A DNA stretch of 64,000 bases from NCBI GenBank assembly GCA_947650285.1, contig CANTFL010000086.1, forward strand, positions 1,054,001-1,118,000, written 5' to 3'. The notes beneath the pieces are model-generated. The model was not told the DNA's origin, made no database searches, and was given only the letters and a program-made list of their open reading frames with translations. The position numbers and the translations under genes are program-made. Positions 24,089 through 35,265 of this stretch are shown one piece after another; positions within the stretch are counted from its first letter, which is position 1; every line of letters starts with the position of its first letter. Source of the DNA: Hyaloperonospora brassicae (Eukaryota; Oomycota; Peronosporomycetes; Peronosporales; Peronosporaceae).

Positions 24089-25511
24089 CAAATAAATGCG
24101 TTCAAAGCGCCGTATGTAAAAGAACACGCTCCTTTTGCACATATAATTACGTGGGCTTTCATCAAGTTTCGATCCTAGTGGTCTCCTGACCATAGAATTG
24201 AGAGGTCCCTGGACAGATAATTACGAAGACTGACACACTGACAAGACGACATGGTTGTTTCACTGTGTATTCGTGCAAGTCACCATATGATGTGGAGTCC
24301 TTGTGTGAGCTGAATGAAGACTATCGGTCGAAAAACTTCATTGTGCAATGCACGGTTTTCGAACCCATTACGTGTTCTTTCGCCTATTATACCTGCAGAT
24401 CATCTCCGGGTGTCATGATGGGTCACGTGGGGGCACAATATTCTCTCAATTGTTTCGTTCGGAGTGTCCTGTGGCAGCGTCTCGTGGTTGCCGCACTCTA
24501 CCATACTCAATTCGATAGATTGCTTTGACCATGAGGCGATGTCGAGAGCAAGCACACACGTTTGCGATCGACGGCGAGCTGTCCAAACTCACTGCTGGTC
24601 TTGCTATAGACTTTGGGCCCACGTACACCGACTTCCTCTCTTGACACGTCCTCGTTCCTGCCTGCTCTTTGGCGCATTTGACTTTCGACGGTAGAATCAA
24701 AACAGTGGCGCCGGAAATAAGGGACACATGGCCCTCTTGATTTCGATGTTAGCTCATACTGTGGCTTGCCTGATCTGCCGGCATCGTACTGTATCGGGGC
24801 AGCTCATAGGACAGCAAATCCAGCTGCAATGCCACACTGGATGTACATTCTGCATCCGCAGACTCGCAATACCAGCAAAAGGAAGATACTGTATGTTCCT
24901 GGACCGAATCAAGTGTGCCCATGCAGCATCCACGTTGCATGCGGTTCCTCTGCGTATCACTTGATGTGAAGTAAGTTTGACACCAGGAAGCAGTCCAACG
25001 CAGGTCTGCAAGCTTTGCTTCCTCCGAGCAATGTCGTCCCCTTTTCGGATAGAGCTGCGCGGGTCAGCGACGTTGCTGTTCAGCAAATGTGGCCATCTCA
25101 GGCGCAGCATACAGATCGTCCGTTTATCCCGTCAAAGCTTTAGCGGACGAGCGAAGCAACGGAGAGGGACTCCAAACCGAGCGCAGACACACAAAAAAGC
25201 ACAGGTCTTCCTGCTACAGCTGAGAAATGAAAGTTTACGTGCAACTACCTGTCTACGCCTTTGTCGAGCGAGTGCGCTCGCTCAGGTCGCTAGTGATACG
25301 TACAAGTGACCGACCTGCCACCAGAAGTTCCCCTCTGTCTCCCTCTCTCCTTCGCCCTTTCACCCCGTCACCTCCACGCGCTTGTCACGATCGTCCCGTG
25401 CTGCACAGCTGCAGCCATTCGTTGCACGCAACGAGAGGTTCCCCACTGCGCAGCAACTGCACCAACGCGAGCAGCAAACGGCACCACAAACTCGCACCAC
25501 GTCGTCGTCGT
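24089..25511. other. Spacer between repeat block and RS-protein gene
   Basis: Broken open frames on both strands, with no recognised family. GC content rises towards 25.3 kb, where the gene cluster begins. The last 200 bp would hold the 3' UTR of the minus-strand gene that ends at 25512. Confidence 0.4.
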
Positions 25512-26165
25512 CTACGGTCGATAGTCCGATGCGTACCGACGGGACGTGCGGTCGTCGTGTCCATTGGACGACTGGCGACGGTAGCCACGCTCCATCGCTT
25601 CGTCGTCACGACGCAGGACACGGTCGTCGTTCCGACGGGACGCGTCGGCTCTAGATCCACGTGAAGTACCCCCTGCGTACCCCCTGTCGTCGTAGCGCTC
25701 GCTGCCTCCACGACGAGAGCCACTGCGATCGTCTCGGCGGTCACGAGACCGCGAGCGTCCACGGGGGGACGCCCCCCGTCGATACGACTCGTCCCGACGT
25801 CGATCGCTTCGGGAGGCGCTGCGACGGCTCGAGCGCTCCTGTCCGCTCGCCCGGTCCCGCGACCGGGAGCGGGAGCGCGACCGCGCAGCACGAGAGGCCG
25901 ACGGTCGTCCTCTGACGTCGCTGCTGCTGGTGCGGTCCGCGTAGCGGTCCCGAGAGCGTTTCCGGTCAGAGCCAAAGTCGTCCCGAGGCCTGCGCTCGGG
26001 CACTCGCGGCGCCCGCTCAGGCGCGTCGTCGAACTGGCCGTTGCGCGGCGGAGACAGCGCCGCTGGTGGGGCAGAAGGGGCAGCGGCAGGCGGCGGCGCG
26101 CTCAGGCCCTGCTTGGTCATCCACGCAGGCAGTGTGTTCGCCCGCCCGCGTCCGCGTCCAGCCAT
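25512..26165 (-). CDS. Arg/Ser-rich (RS-like) putative RNA-processing protein
   Basis: A single open frame of 217 residues. It starts MAGRGRGRANTLPAWMTKQG; an xLPxWMT segment near the N-terminus also occurs in several eukaryotic RNA-binding and splicing proteins. A proline/alanine-rich stretch follows (residues 20-40), then about 150 residues dominated by Arg, Ser and Asp with RS and RD dipeptides (for example SRSRSRSRDRASGQ). Such RS-like tails are substrates of SR-protein kinases and act in nuclear speckles. No RRM or other folded domain is visible, so a specific role cannot be named. The ATG at 26165 is preferred over a non-ATG extension of 12 codons. It diverges from the EIF1AD-like gene. 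The strong GC bias of RS codons opens other frames on both strands here, which are shadows. Confidence 0.7.
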   Translation of the reverse strand: MAGRGRGRANTLPAWMTKQGLSAPPPAAAPSAPPAALSPPRNGQFDDAPERAPRVPERRPRDDFGSDRKRSRDRYADRTSSSDVRGRPSASRAARSRSRSRSRDRASGQERSSRRSASRSDRRRDESYRRGASPRGRSRSRDRRDDRSGSRRGGSERYDDRGYAGGTSRGSRADASRRNDDRVLRRDDEAMERGYRRQSSNGHDDRTSRRYASDYRP

Positions 26166-26642
26166 CGTCGTCGTTGTTGGTCTTCCGGAATTTGTGCACA
26201 CTCAAAGCGGAGGCCAAATGACTGTCAAAAGGGCGCGTGGGGTCGATTTGGTGGTATGCTTTTTGGCGGCGGCGGGACTAAATTTGGGGAGGGCTCGGTG
26301 CTCTCGGCGGTAGGGGTTGACAGAAACGAGGCGATTGCGCGTTTAGGGTTGTTTAGGAGTAGTGTGAAATGTTGTGTTGCGTGGGGTGGAAACACAGGCG
26401 CTGAAGTAGCGTGTACACAGGCGCTGAAGTAGCGTGTACACAGGCGCTGAAGTAGCGTGTACACAGGCGCTGAAGTAGCGTGTACACAGGCGCTGAAGTA
26501 GTGTGTACACAGGCGCTGAAGTAGCGTGTACACAGGCGCTGAAGTAGCGTGTACACAGGCGCTGAAGTAGCGTGTACACAGGCGCTGAAGTAGCGTGTAC
26601 ACAGGAGGGTCGATCGACGCCTCGTGCTTGTGAAAGCGATTC
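26166..26642. promoter_or_regulatory. Shared divergent upstream region with minisatellite
   Basis: 477 bp separate the starts of two divergent genes, the RS-like protein (-) and the EIF1AD-like protein (+). Nearly half is a 23-bp tandem array (26392-26605). Both promoters must lie in or beside this array. No canonical TATA box is evident. Confidence 0.6.
26392..26605. repeat. 23-bp minisatellite, 9 copies plus a partial
   Basis: Nine 23-base units with core CAGGCGCTGAAGTAGCG followed by TGTACA run from 26392 to 26598, plus the start of a tenth. Units are identical except for one C-to-T change in the fifth (AGTAGTGTG). Each unit contains a CGCT-GAAGT-AGCG hairpin, and the unit junction GTGTACAC is a palindrome. 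As 23 is not a multiple of 3, three units make 23 codons, and all three minus frames stay open through it, giving spurious long frames. I do not call these as genes. Confidence 0.97.
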
Positions 26643-27575
26643 ATGTCGGGGAGCGGACGAAAGAGTGCGTACCGCAAAGGCGTGACCAAGCGCGTGCTCT
26701 ATGGCGACCCGGAGCCCACGGAGAACGAGGTCATTGTCTGCGTGACGGCATTGCGAGGCAGTAACTTGTTCGAGGTGCGCTGGCGATTGGAGGGCCTGGT
26801 AGAGCGCGTGGTGGGTACGCGCTGACTTGTGAAGTAAGCGCAACAGGTGGTGGACGCCCACGGAGCCAAGTCCGTGACGATGCTGCCGACGAAATTCCGC
26901 AAACTTATCTGGATTAAACGAGGTACGAGAAAGCTGGATTGTTGGATCTTTTGTATGGCCCGAGTTGGACCTGTGATTGCAGATGAACTGGATCAATTGG
27001 GTCGTCGAGACAAAACTTTAGTGGAGACGAGTGGTTTTGTTGCATGCAGATACCAACGAGTTGTTGTATGCTGTTTTTGTATGCTGTTCTCAATGACGTT
27101 CACAGGCGATTTCCTGATTGTCGGTGAGGGCGACGGCGGTGAGGCCACAACTGCCACGGGCAAGAAGGGTGCCGTGACGTCGATCGTGGTGCACATTTTG
27201 TACAAAGAGCAGATCAAGAACCTGAAGCAGAAAGATCTTTGGTGCAGTGTCGCAGGAGTGAAGTTGTGGTGGTCGTCGGTGCTTTCTCTGATAGTGTGGT
27301 CGAATGCTCGTTGCTCCTATTCTAGGCCCGCGGAATTCAACACTTTACCTATTGGACCAGCATGGGCACAAGGAGGCGCTGTGAACGACGAGGAAGAGCA
27401 GAAAGATGGAGAAGACGTCGATAGTGATGCTGAACAAGAGTCTCAGCTGGCTGTGTCTGTGGACCAGAGAAAGATCACGGTAGTGGATGACCGATTTGCG
27501 CAAATGCACGTGAATCGAAATCGCCGCAAGGGTCACTTCGACGACGAAGAAGACGACGATAGCGATGAAGAGTAA
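26643..27575 (+). CDS. EIF1AD: EIF1AD-like S1/OB-fold RNA-binding protein
   Basis: Four exons join in frame: 26643-26774, 26847-26922, 27106-27241 and 27326-27575, giving 197 residues. Joined, the OB fold (residues about 25-110) reads ...NLFEV/VDAHGAKS.. ..KFRKLIWIKRG/DFLIV.. ..LKQKDLW/PAEF. This follows human EIF1AD (HEV...SKYRKNIWIKRGDFLIV...FWPEAF) block by block. Introns are 72, 183 and 84 bp with GT-AG ends. The tail is acidic (DDEEDDDSDEE at the end), as in EIF1AD. The related translation factor eIF1A lacks the IWIKRGDF/FWP combination, so EIF1AD is the better match. In animals EIF1AD is nuclear and linked to ribosome maturation and stress; the role here is inferred. An open minus frame across the first exons comes from the upstream minisatellite and is not a gene. 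Confidence 0.9.
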
Positions 27576-29053
27576 ACGATGGAATGCGTTGACACGACAA
27601 AGCAGGTATCGAGATATCCACGACACGTTTCGTCCAACTTGATGAGGGCGTTCTTGTCGGATGTTGTCCAGCGGGAGGCGGGTCTTAGTGTGACGTAGAG
27701 TGGTGTACTTAGCAGTGATGATGACCCGATGTCTCGAGAGCCCCGTTTCGGTGTGCGTGCAGTATGCAACGCATAGTTTCCAGCTTATGATCGTACGAAT
27801 CTAGCTTTTCTAGATTGACGCAATCTCTTTTTTCTTGAGTGTGCTAATGACGTAATTTCGGGTCTCAGCGGGGCAATTGACCGCTGCTGTCACCACAGCA
27901 CCGAAATGTTGCTCAGTGCAATGTAGAATCGAGCGTGTGTGATGCAAGTACCTAGATTCAAGCGGACATGATACAATCAAACCTAGAAACAGTGTGCACA
28001 TACGAGTCTGCGCTGCAAGCGCAGGCAGAGAAACGAAGCAGTGTCGAAAAGCCAGTAGCCCGTTTCTGAATGTATGCTGAGGCCAAGAGCATACAATGTC
28101 GATCAGCACCCGACTTGGCAGATGAGGTCGAAGCCACGCTCCACGTCGCGAGGTGGCTACGCACGAGTAAGTTCGCACCAAGTACTGGACCGCACGTTGC
28201 AAACTGAGCTGCCAGTGTATCCACCTGATCGAGTACTGCGAGACGCCAATAACGAGATTGCGCGTGAAGTGCACACTATTGTTTTAGTCCGGGAACGAGT
28301 CTCCGATAGTACGGATGATGCTCGAAAGTATGTTGCAGCCCTACGTGTCATCAAAGTGCTCCATGCAAGAGGAAGACCATTGCACCGCCTAAAAAAGCAC
28401 TGCGTTTCCCACGCACAAGTCGTGCTTTCATTCTCATGACTGATCTTCGTGTGTTGTGCATCCACTCACTTCAGTGCATGACGAATAATGCCATCGGCCT
28501 TGGTCAGCATCGGTCACTCTCCCGTTTGCTTTCTTTGCAACCCGTACTGAGGCTGTCAACCAAGATCAACTGCTGAAGCGGGTGTACCTACGTGATGTGT
28601 CTGACGTTTGGTGTCGGTACCTCAGCTTTCAGCCGAAATGGAAGTCATGAGTGCAGGCGTGTAAAGTACGTTGTGGCTTAGCGTTTACGTGACGACATGA
28701 CTGCATCTGGAATTCGGTACGAGCTTTCCAGCACGTTGACACGACGCAGCTGGAAGGAACAGCGACGCTGCTCATTGTGCGGGGTGGACGTATGCAAGAC
28801 ATGCTTCGTGAGAACTTGTGGCGGTCCAGCAGTCATGTAACTTCGATTACATGCCCTGCGTCAAAGGGTTTATGGAAACAGTGCCACGTCGAAGAGAGGT
28901 CAAACGCGAATACAAAAAGAAGATGCAGGCGCACGTCGTCAGCACAAACTTCAGCTCTTCTTGACGTCTTGCTGTGCAAAAAGGGGAAGAAGAATACACT
29001 TGCAAGGCCACACGATTGTACTGCTCATAGCAATCAACTTCCGTCTCATGTTC
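27576..29053 (+). pseudogene. Intergenic region with coding-like fragments, possibly FYVE-type
   Basis: Between two convergent genes, plus-strand pieces look protein-like but do not join. A short frame from 27967 reads MIQSNLETVCTYESALQAQ. A frame at 28074-28439 contains ELPVYPPDRVLRDANNEIAR. Near 28765 a Cys-pair segment reads RCSLCGVDVCKTCFVRTC, with C-x2-C-x4-C-x2-C spacing that recalls the end of a FYVE-like zinc finger. Frames change and stop between pieces, and no set of GT-AG introns I tried unites them. It may be a decayed member of the large oomycete FYVE/START-type families, or unrelated. Confidence 0.3.
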
Positions 29054-32000
29054 TTACGCATATCTGCTTTCGCGCTTATACAAAAGCGTTTTCAGCAACT
29101 CGTACTGGTCGCGCTGCTGTCTCAGTGATTCTCGTGTCAACGTCTGCATTTCATCCATAGCAGCACACATCCGGTACATCGTGTAGGCGAACATGAGCGT
29201 ACAAAGTACGATGGCTATCTGGAGCGTCGAGTGGAGGGGTGTCAATAGACCCAGAGTCGGCGCAGACTCGGCATGTGCCAACGTTGCTGCAGGTGAATCC
29301 GTACAGGCAGCGCCGTGCTGCAATGTCGACTTTGGCAAATGCTCTTCTCGTCTTCCAACGGACTTTGATGAGTTTACGCGTGCACGATCGGGAGAACGAG
29401 CACTGCTCTCAGTTGCATCCAGCTCTTTGGTTGCATCGAGAGCGGCACTTAGCCACATTTTCAGCGCATCCTTCGATTCGGAGACAGTGGTGCTTTCAAT
29501 CTATGTGTTGACATTGCAAGACACAGAAGTCAGTTCTGCACATTGACACGTTCCCTTCGCAAGCACACAACCTTACCTGTTTCTTCAGCCACGTGTTTTT
29601 CAACCACCGCACACGCAGTCCCACCTGTGCCAAGCTCGTGCCCTTCTTCTTCGTAGCACTGAACACCCATCGATGTTCGATGCGAAAATGATCGCAGTAT
29701 GGTACATTGGAAATGCTCGTGGTTGTGCTCACAACGAGCCGAGTGCCGGGTGTGTACGCATAGCGCTGAGTTTGCGTCGTTGGTATGACACTGGGCCCAA
29801 CCATGTACTTTTTGTTGTGCGTATACGTCACCAACCGAGAGGACTGGAACGTGTCCGGCTTGCTGACAGCTGCGTATAACAATGCTCCTTTTTTCCAGGG
29901 TGACAATGATACGCTCGTTGAGCCAGCAGCATGAAGAAGGCTGCAGAAGAAGGTGTCGGACTCGATCCATAATGTCGAAAAGGCTGTATCGACACTGCAA
30001 GCATAGCGACCGGTCAGTTTGTACAACGCTGAAACGTCAAAAGCAACGCTCAAGGAAAGTCATACCTGAATGCGACTTGCTCGTTCAATAGCAGATCATA
30101 CTCGTCCAAGAAAACATCTTTTTCCAAGACGATTGGCGTGGCATCAGACGTCACGCAATTGACTGAGAACGATGGTGAATGAATGCGTTCTTCAGTGCAC
30201 ATTGCGTCAGCAGTGCCGATGGAGATATGTCTAGCATCTGTAGCTGAAGCAATAGCAACTAATTCATCGGAAACCCTTCGCCATCTCGAGTCGGGATTAG
30301 CCTCGGACTCACTTTCAGCACCTCGTGACGTCTTCTCTTGACGCTTTGCTAGATCTGACATGAGCGCTTCAGTCTCTTTCTGAATGGATCGTATTTGCAA
30401 TATGCTTTGGAAACATTCATCACTGTAGAGCGCAAATGAGCAGTGCGAACGCATTTGGTAATATAGTCAGCATCAGCTTACCGGTAGACGAATGAGGCAA
30501 AAAATACTTTCTCTTCTTTCACGGTGAACTACAGCTCAACAGTACAAGATAAGTAAACAGCACTTTGACATACATGCAATACACGTAGTATCATCAATCG
30601 ATGCACATCTCAAACCTCGATTGCGTTCGGAACGATCAGTGCTGTGTTTTTCTTTTCCATCAATGTAATATCTGAAAATGACGCGACCTAGAAATCAACA
30701 ACGAGAGCACGTCAGACCCTATTGCAACAACCTCACCCTGCTTTCAGAGAGTGTTACATACAAATATCGTCTCGATCCATCCCGAAAAGCACATTCGACT
30801 TTTTGTCAGATAGAGGCGTCCGTGGAACGGAAAGTTTGAGAGAAATAGAGCACACGAAAAACTGCCAATGACTTCCTCAGGCTCATCTAGCTACAGCGCA
30901 GTCAAACACACTAATAGTTATGACTTGCGGCTCATGCCAATAACAAAGAACGAGATGACGAGTATTACCTTGAACTTCTTCTGGAAGTCGGACACCTCCA
31001 GAGGCTGTGCTTCAACAAATCCCTCATCTCGCTCGGTGCATGCATTGTCATCAGCATCAAACATTACGTCGCCTCCCAAATTGTCCTTTTCCGACGGAGC
31101 TTTGCCATCACCTGCCAGCGGTGTACTTGATAGCGCCGACAGCTTCTTTGGTAAAGGTGGAGCACCGCTGATCGAAATCGGTATATACGTGCTGTCCAAA
31201 GAGCTGCACGAAATTGCATCCGTATTTTCCAAAGCATCTGCTAACGACTCTCCACGCGACGCAAGGTAGTTCTGCATTACGTCGTTCAGGCTGTCGTTGC
31301 CGTGATGAGTTGCGACAATCTCTTTGCTGCGTTCGAGCGGTTGTCGGTCAGTCCTGATAAACATGGCCGCATCTTTGCTTGGATCGATTTTCTCAAAGAT
31401 GGCCATAGCCTTCTTTCCAACTGACAAACTGCCGCAAATCGTATGCTCGATTGCTTTGGCCAGCGATTGCAGCGAGTATTTGGCAACCTGAAGACGATAT
31501 TTCTCGTTTCTTTTGTACACCAAAATCAGTGCCCCGATTTCCTATATTCGCACAGTCACAAGCTCAGCACTAGAAATAGATTGCCACACTAAACAGCCTT
31601 TCTTCAAACGAACCTGGACATAAGTCTCGTATGTTTGCCGCAAGGAATTCGTGCTTTGGAGGACTTGTGCTTGCGATTGACGAATTTCATCCGCAACTTG
31701 CCGGATTTTAGCTTCAGGTTGGTCTTCTTTCTCGTCGAACAAACGCGCATTATCACTCAGCGCTTTCAGAGCTTGGCTGACGTCAATGTCGTCAAAAGTG
31801 GTGTCTGCGGCAGCTGATCCGGACAAGTTTGTATACGCCGTGACGAAGTTCCGTGACATCTTGTCAAGCTCCTGCTGAAGCCTTCTGTGTGCAGATGTCT
31901 CGTTGCACAGTGTCGAGTGCAGTTTCAAGAAGTCTTTTTGCGCTGAAACTCTAGTGCTTTCATACTCGCTCTTCATGGTGTCAAGGCTGAGTGACACAGG

Positions 32001-33756
32001 CTCGACGAGCAACGACTGGAATTCCTAAGTAGCAGACGCGACCGCAAATGTGAGGGAAAAAGACGCAATCGCTGGACACGCTTTACAACCGTACCTGATG
32101 AACTTCCATGATAAGTTTCACTTGATCCTTCACTGCCATCCATCCCTTCACTATGGTTTTACCTTCATCGCCCACAAAACTTGTTTGCTCGCTGGACGAT
32201 GATGTAACAAAATGATTGGAAGTCGGAGAAAGACCACCGACCTCATGCGTTCGAAGCAGTTTGTGCAGCGACTGCAAATAGTAGGTTTCACCAGCGATAA
32301 GCTCTGCTAAGACAGATTTGATCGTTCGAATCATTCGCTGACCGTCGTCCGACATCGCCTGGATGTGCGTCATACGAAGGTAGAAAGGGTTGATCGACAA
32401 GTCTGCTTGGTCAATATCCACTTCTTCCTGGCTTGCTGAGCTCTCAAAACTTTTTTCGAGATCGACTGATGTTACAAGCGACAACTGTGTTAGAGCGCAG
32501 CCGACTACATAAGTTCAACACAATGTACAAAGCTTTGCTCACCCGTTTCATTGACCCGATTGATGTTCGTTTTCATTTGCTCGACGACTTGCTGAGACTG
32601 TGGGAAGATATCGATAAAGGCTTGTTGCATTCGCATCAGCATGTCGCGAAGATACTCCAGACGACGCTCTTCGGTCAGCTGGAAAGCGTCCAGATTCTCT
32701 CTGATCTTCCTATCAAAGTCCAGACGTTGCGCATTTGTGCATTCCACTGCCCCGAGATAGAGCTTTTCCATGGCAATGACTTCTTCCAGACATCCGCACA
32801 ACTTTGCTCGTTGTCGCTCCAATGGATTGCGTCCAAACGCAGATCTGGAATCCCACATCTTCGTCAGTAGGTGGCCCGCACCCGTCGCAAGTTTTTCAGT
32901 TCGATCTTTCGGAGCTGACACTTCTTCCGACGACGATTGGCACAACAACGACGAGTTGGCATTTCCTGCTAACACGCTGTCGCTCCTCCGCATCATTGCA
33001 ATGATCTCAATCGCTTCCTGGCACTTGCTGTCGTACTTTTTCCTCGCTTTGTCCAACAAAGTAGCCATTCGCTGTTGATCCCGATGCACATCGGTCCCCT
33101 CTTCAGCAGCACAAGCACAAAACACCACACTCTTTGTTGAGTCTCCACTTCCACCTTCCGAGACAAAAAGAGACAAAAAAGCACCTGTAATCAACCGATG
33201 CACCTGCTTCTCGTGCTGCTCTGCAAAGGCTGCTGTCTCCTGCACAATCGCCATTTGCATGGTCAACGCGAATGCACGTCGCACTTGAGCCAGGTGCTCT
33301 AGTGCCGAGCAAAACGTGTCCCAGCATTCTGTAAACTGCTTCGACCAATCTTCTGCCTTGACGTTCCTGAAAAACAGCCGTGTAGCAACAACAACGGCAA
33401 CGACAACAACAACAACAGCAACAACAGCAACAGTACAAGTAGAAGTCCACGTGAGCTGCAAAGAACTGACAACACCTGACATGTTCACAACGAGCTGTGC
33501 CGCACTGTGTGAGCTGAAGCAGAGCTTGCGCATAAGCGCTCTCGACGTCCGCACGGTCGGTAACAAACATCGACACTGCGTGGCACAGTTGTACACTGTT
33601 TGTCGCCTTCCGAGAGACGCTGGTGAACGCCTGAAAAGGGTCTGTAGCATCGACGCCTGAAGTCGCGCAAACCGCTTTCGTTGCCGTCGTTTCCGAGCGC
33701 TCTTCGCGAGTCGCACTGGTGTTGTCCTTGTGGCTGAGCGCGGCCGGTGACTTCAT
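29054..33756 (-). CDS. F-BAR / BAR-like / GRAM / VASt (StARkin) membrane-anchored protein
   Basis: Eleven exons join in frame: 33756-33476, 33366-32543, 32465-32095, 32024-31614, 31541-30969, 30890-30762, 30687-30616, 30528-30482, 30422-30066, 29994-29577 and 29500-29054, giving 1309 residues. Domains in order: an F-BAR-like helical region (about 30-365, with FVTDRADVESAYAQALLQL and the end signature LTEERRLEYLRDMLMRM); a second helical BAR-like region (about 385-690); GRAM (about 815-915, with HGRLYLTKSRMCFSGW and FSDITLMEKKNTALIVPNAI spread over exons 6-8); VASt/StARkin (about 985-1165, with YTPGTRLVVSTTTSISNVPY); and one transmembrane helix (about 1255-1275, IAIVLCTLMFAYTMY). GRAM/PH plus VASt plus a C-terminal anchor is the layout of LAM/Aster/GRAMD1 sterol-transfer proteins at ER contact sites; yeast Lam1 and Lam3 also carry an N-terminal BAR region. 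Sterol transfer is therefore inferred. An 84-nt in-frame stretch (33101-33184) in exon 2 may be an extra intron. Confidence 0.85.
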
Positions 33757-33849
33757 GAGTGCTGTTCGGTGCGGCTGTGCTGAGCGCTGTGTACGTTTAC
33801 TGCAACGTGCAGCAGAGGCTCAACGTTCGGCTCGGACTTTGTCACGTGG

Positions 33850-33917
33850 TTTGTTTGTTTGATTGATCGAGTGTTTGATTGTTTGTTTGATTGATTGATC
33901 GAGTGTTTGTTTGATTG
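33850..33917. repeat. Imperfect TTTG/TTGA repeat
   Basis: Runs of TTTG and TTGA tetranucleotides appear in two similar blocks, each holding TTGATCGAGTGTTTG. Confidence 0.85.
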
Positions 33918-34077
33918 CGGGGAACGATAAAGAAAAGACAGACGCTATGTTCTGACCGAGTTGGAAAGCGACGGCCGAGACCTGCTCTTTTTCAGCACCG
34001 GTGGGCGTGAGGGCGGGTTCGTGGTCGATTACCAATGAGGTTTTTTGCATTCGGTCGTACAAGTGAGCTGGTCGAGC

Positions 34078-34212
34078 GAGATGGGGCACAAGGGTGTTGC
34101 AAACAGCGTGCGCAATGACACACGAGTCGATGCATTCGAGGAGGAGGCGTTGCTGCATAATTACAGCAAAGCCGTAACTGGCAGCCCTAGTGCTCTCCGG
34201 ATAGAGCCTCAC
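34078..34212 (+). repeat. Dispersed coding-like repeat, copy B
   Basis: The partner of 23956-24088 in opposite orientation. It reads MGHKGVANSVRND, VDAFEEEALLHNYSKA and SALRIEPHW within a frame open from 34045 to 34260. This copy has no stop inside the aligned part, but no start or domain context defines a gene. Confidence 0.6.
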
Positions 34213-35265
34213 TGGATTTCGGTTGCGAAACTAGTAGAGAAGATGGAGAGGTTGAAGTAAGCAGATGGGCCACGGCAACGGCTGCTGACCATGATGGGGT
34301 AGAACACGCTGCAATGGCACCAGGTGAACGCGTGGACGCATCGACGAGAGGGGATACGTTTCGGGTCTTACATGCGAAAACGGGCTACGGATGGCACGTT
34401 CGTTCGGCACGAGGTAGAAGTGAAAAAGTCGTGATGATTGGCCTGTGATAGTCGGAACTCTAAAGCGACAGAATCGTGTCAATGCCAGTCAGTCTTCCAG
34501 AGCCCAGATTTGCCTCTGTCTGGGGGTGAAGTTACTGTGCGCTCGTCGAGTGCGATTCCTCTACAAGCCCATATTCGCTTACGCAGCGGCCTATCCATAA
34601 GGTGTATGAGCCAGCCAAAGTATAGCGCACTTCATACGATGGGCCTCGAAGGCAATCGACATCAAGACCGTTCCTATCTCGCTCGTTCCTTCAAGCGTGT
34701 GAAAAGATTGATGTCAATGCTGTCATACAAACCGCTCCTGAGGTTTCCTGCTATCTAGCTCAGCTCATCGAGGTAGCTACGATGATCACCACTGCGGCAG
34801 AATGACCGGCAATGCTCTCAGACTCGTGACACCACCCACACTAGTAGCGGTAAGAATCGGTTCGTGATTCTTCTTCAAAGTTTGCAAATTCGGACCGTCC
34901 ATTTCCGGTGGTTGCATCTAGCAGTTTCTCGTAGTCCGGTACCTGAACTCAATGTTGATGCTTTCGCACGCCTTGGGACATTTCGTGCGAAAGACACTGC
35001 ACTCGCAACAGCTTGTCCAGACTACGTACTTCCTAATCTGAACGACATATGGTACAAATTTGGGGCGGTCTGAAATATGGGCCCATGTCAGTAGCATGAT
35101 TGCTATGGTTGCTACACATGGGCAGCAAGGCAGGACGTTCACGACGCAACGTCAGATGTGTGTTTCCATGTTATTCAGCCATTACACTAGTCGAGATGAT
35201 CTTCTTCTTCCCAGAAGACACAACGTCACACTTTCCAACCAGTCAGAGTGCAGTGTGTCGTTCCC

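Larger units (their letters stand above)
33757..35265. other. Intergenic region with repeats
   Basis: It holds the upstream region of the F-BAR gene, a TTTG/TTGA-type simple repeat (33850-33917) and copy B of a dispersed repeat (34078-34212). From 34.3 to 35.2 kb the open frames are short and match nothing I know. The eL8 3' end lies at its right edge. Confidence 0.5.

Noticed and set aside
26392..26605. CRISPR-like array
   Set aside because: The 23-bp units are contiguous with no unique spacers; this is a minisatellite in a eukaryotic genome.
26225..26996. Long overlapping minus-strand open frames with 23-residue repeats
   Set aside because: They exist because a 23-bp tandem array lacks stops in all three minus frames. 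They overlap the EIF1AD exons and have no domain.
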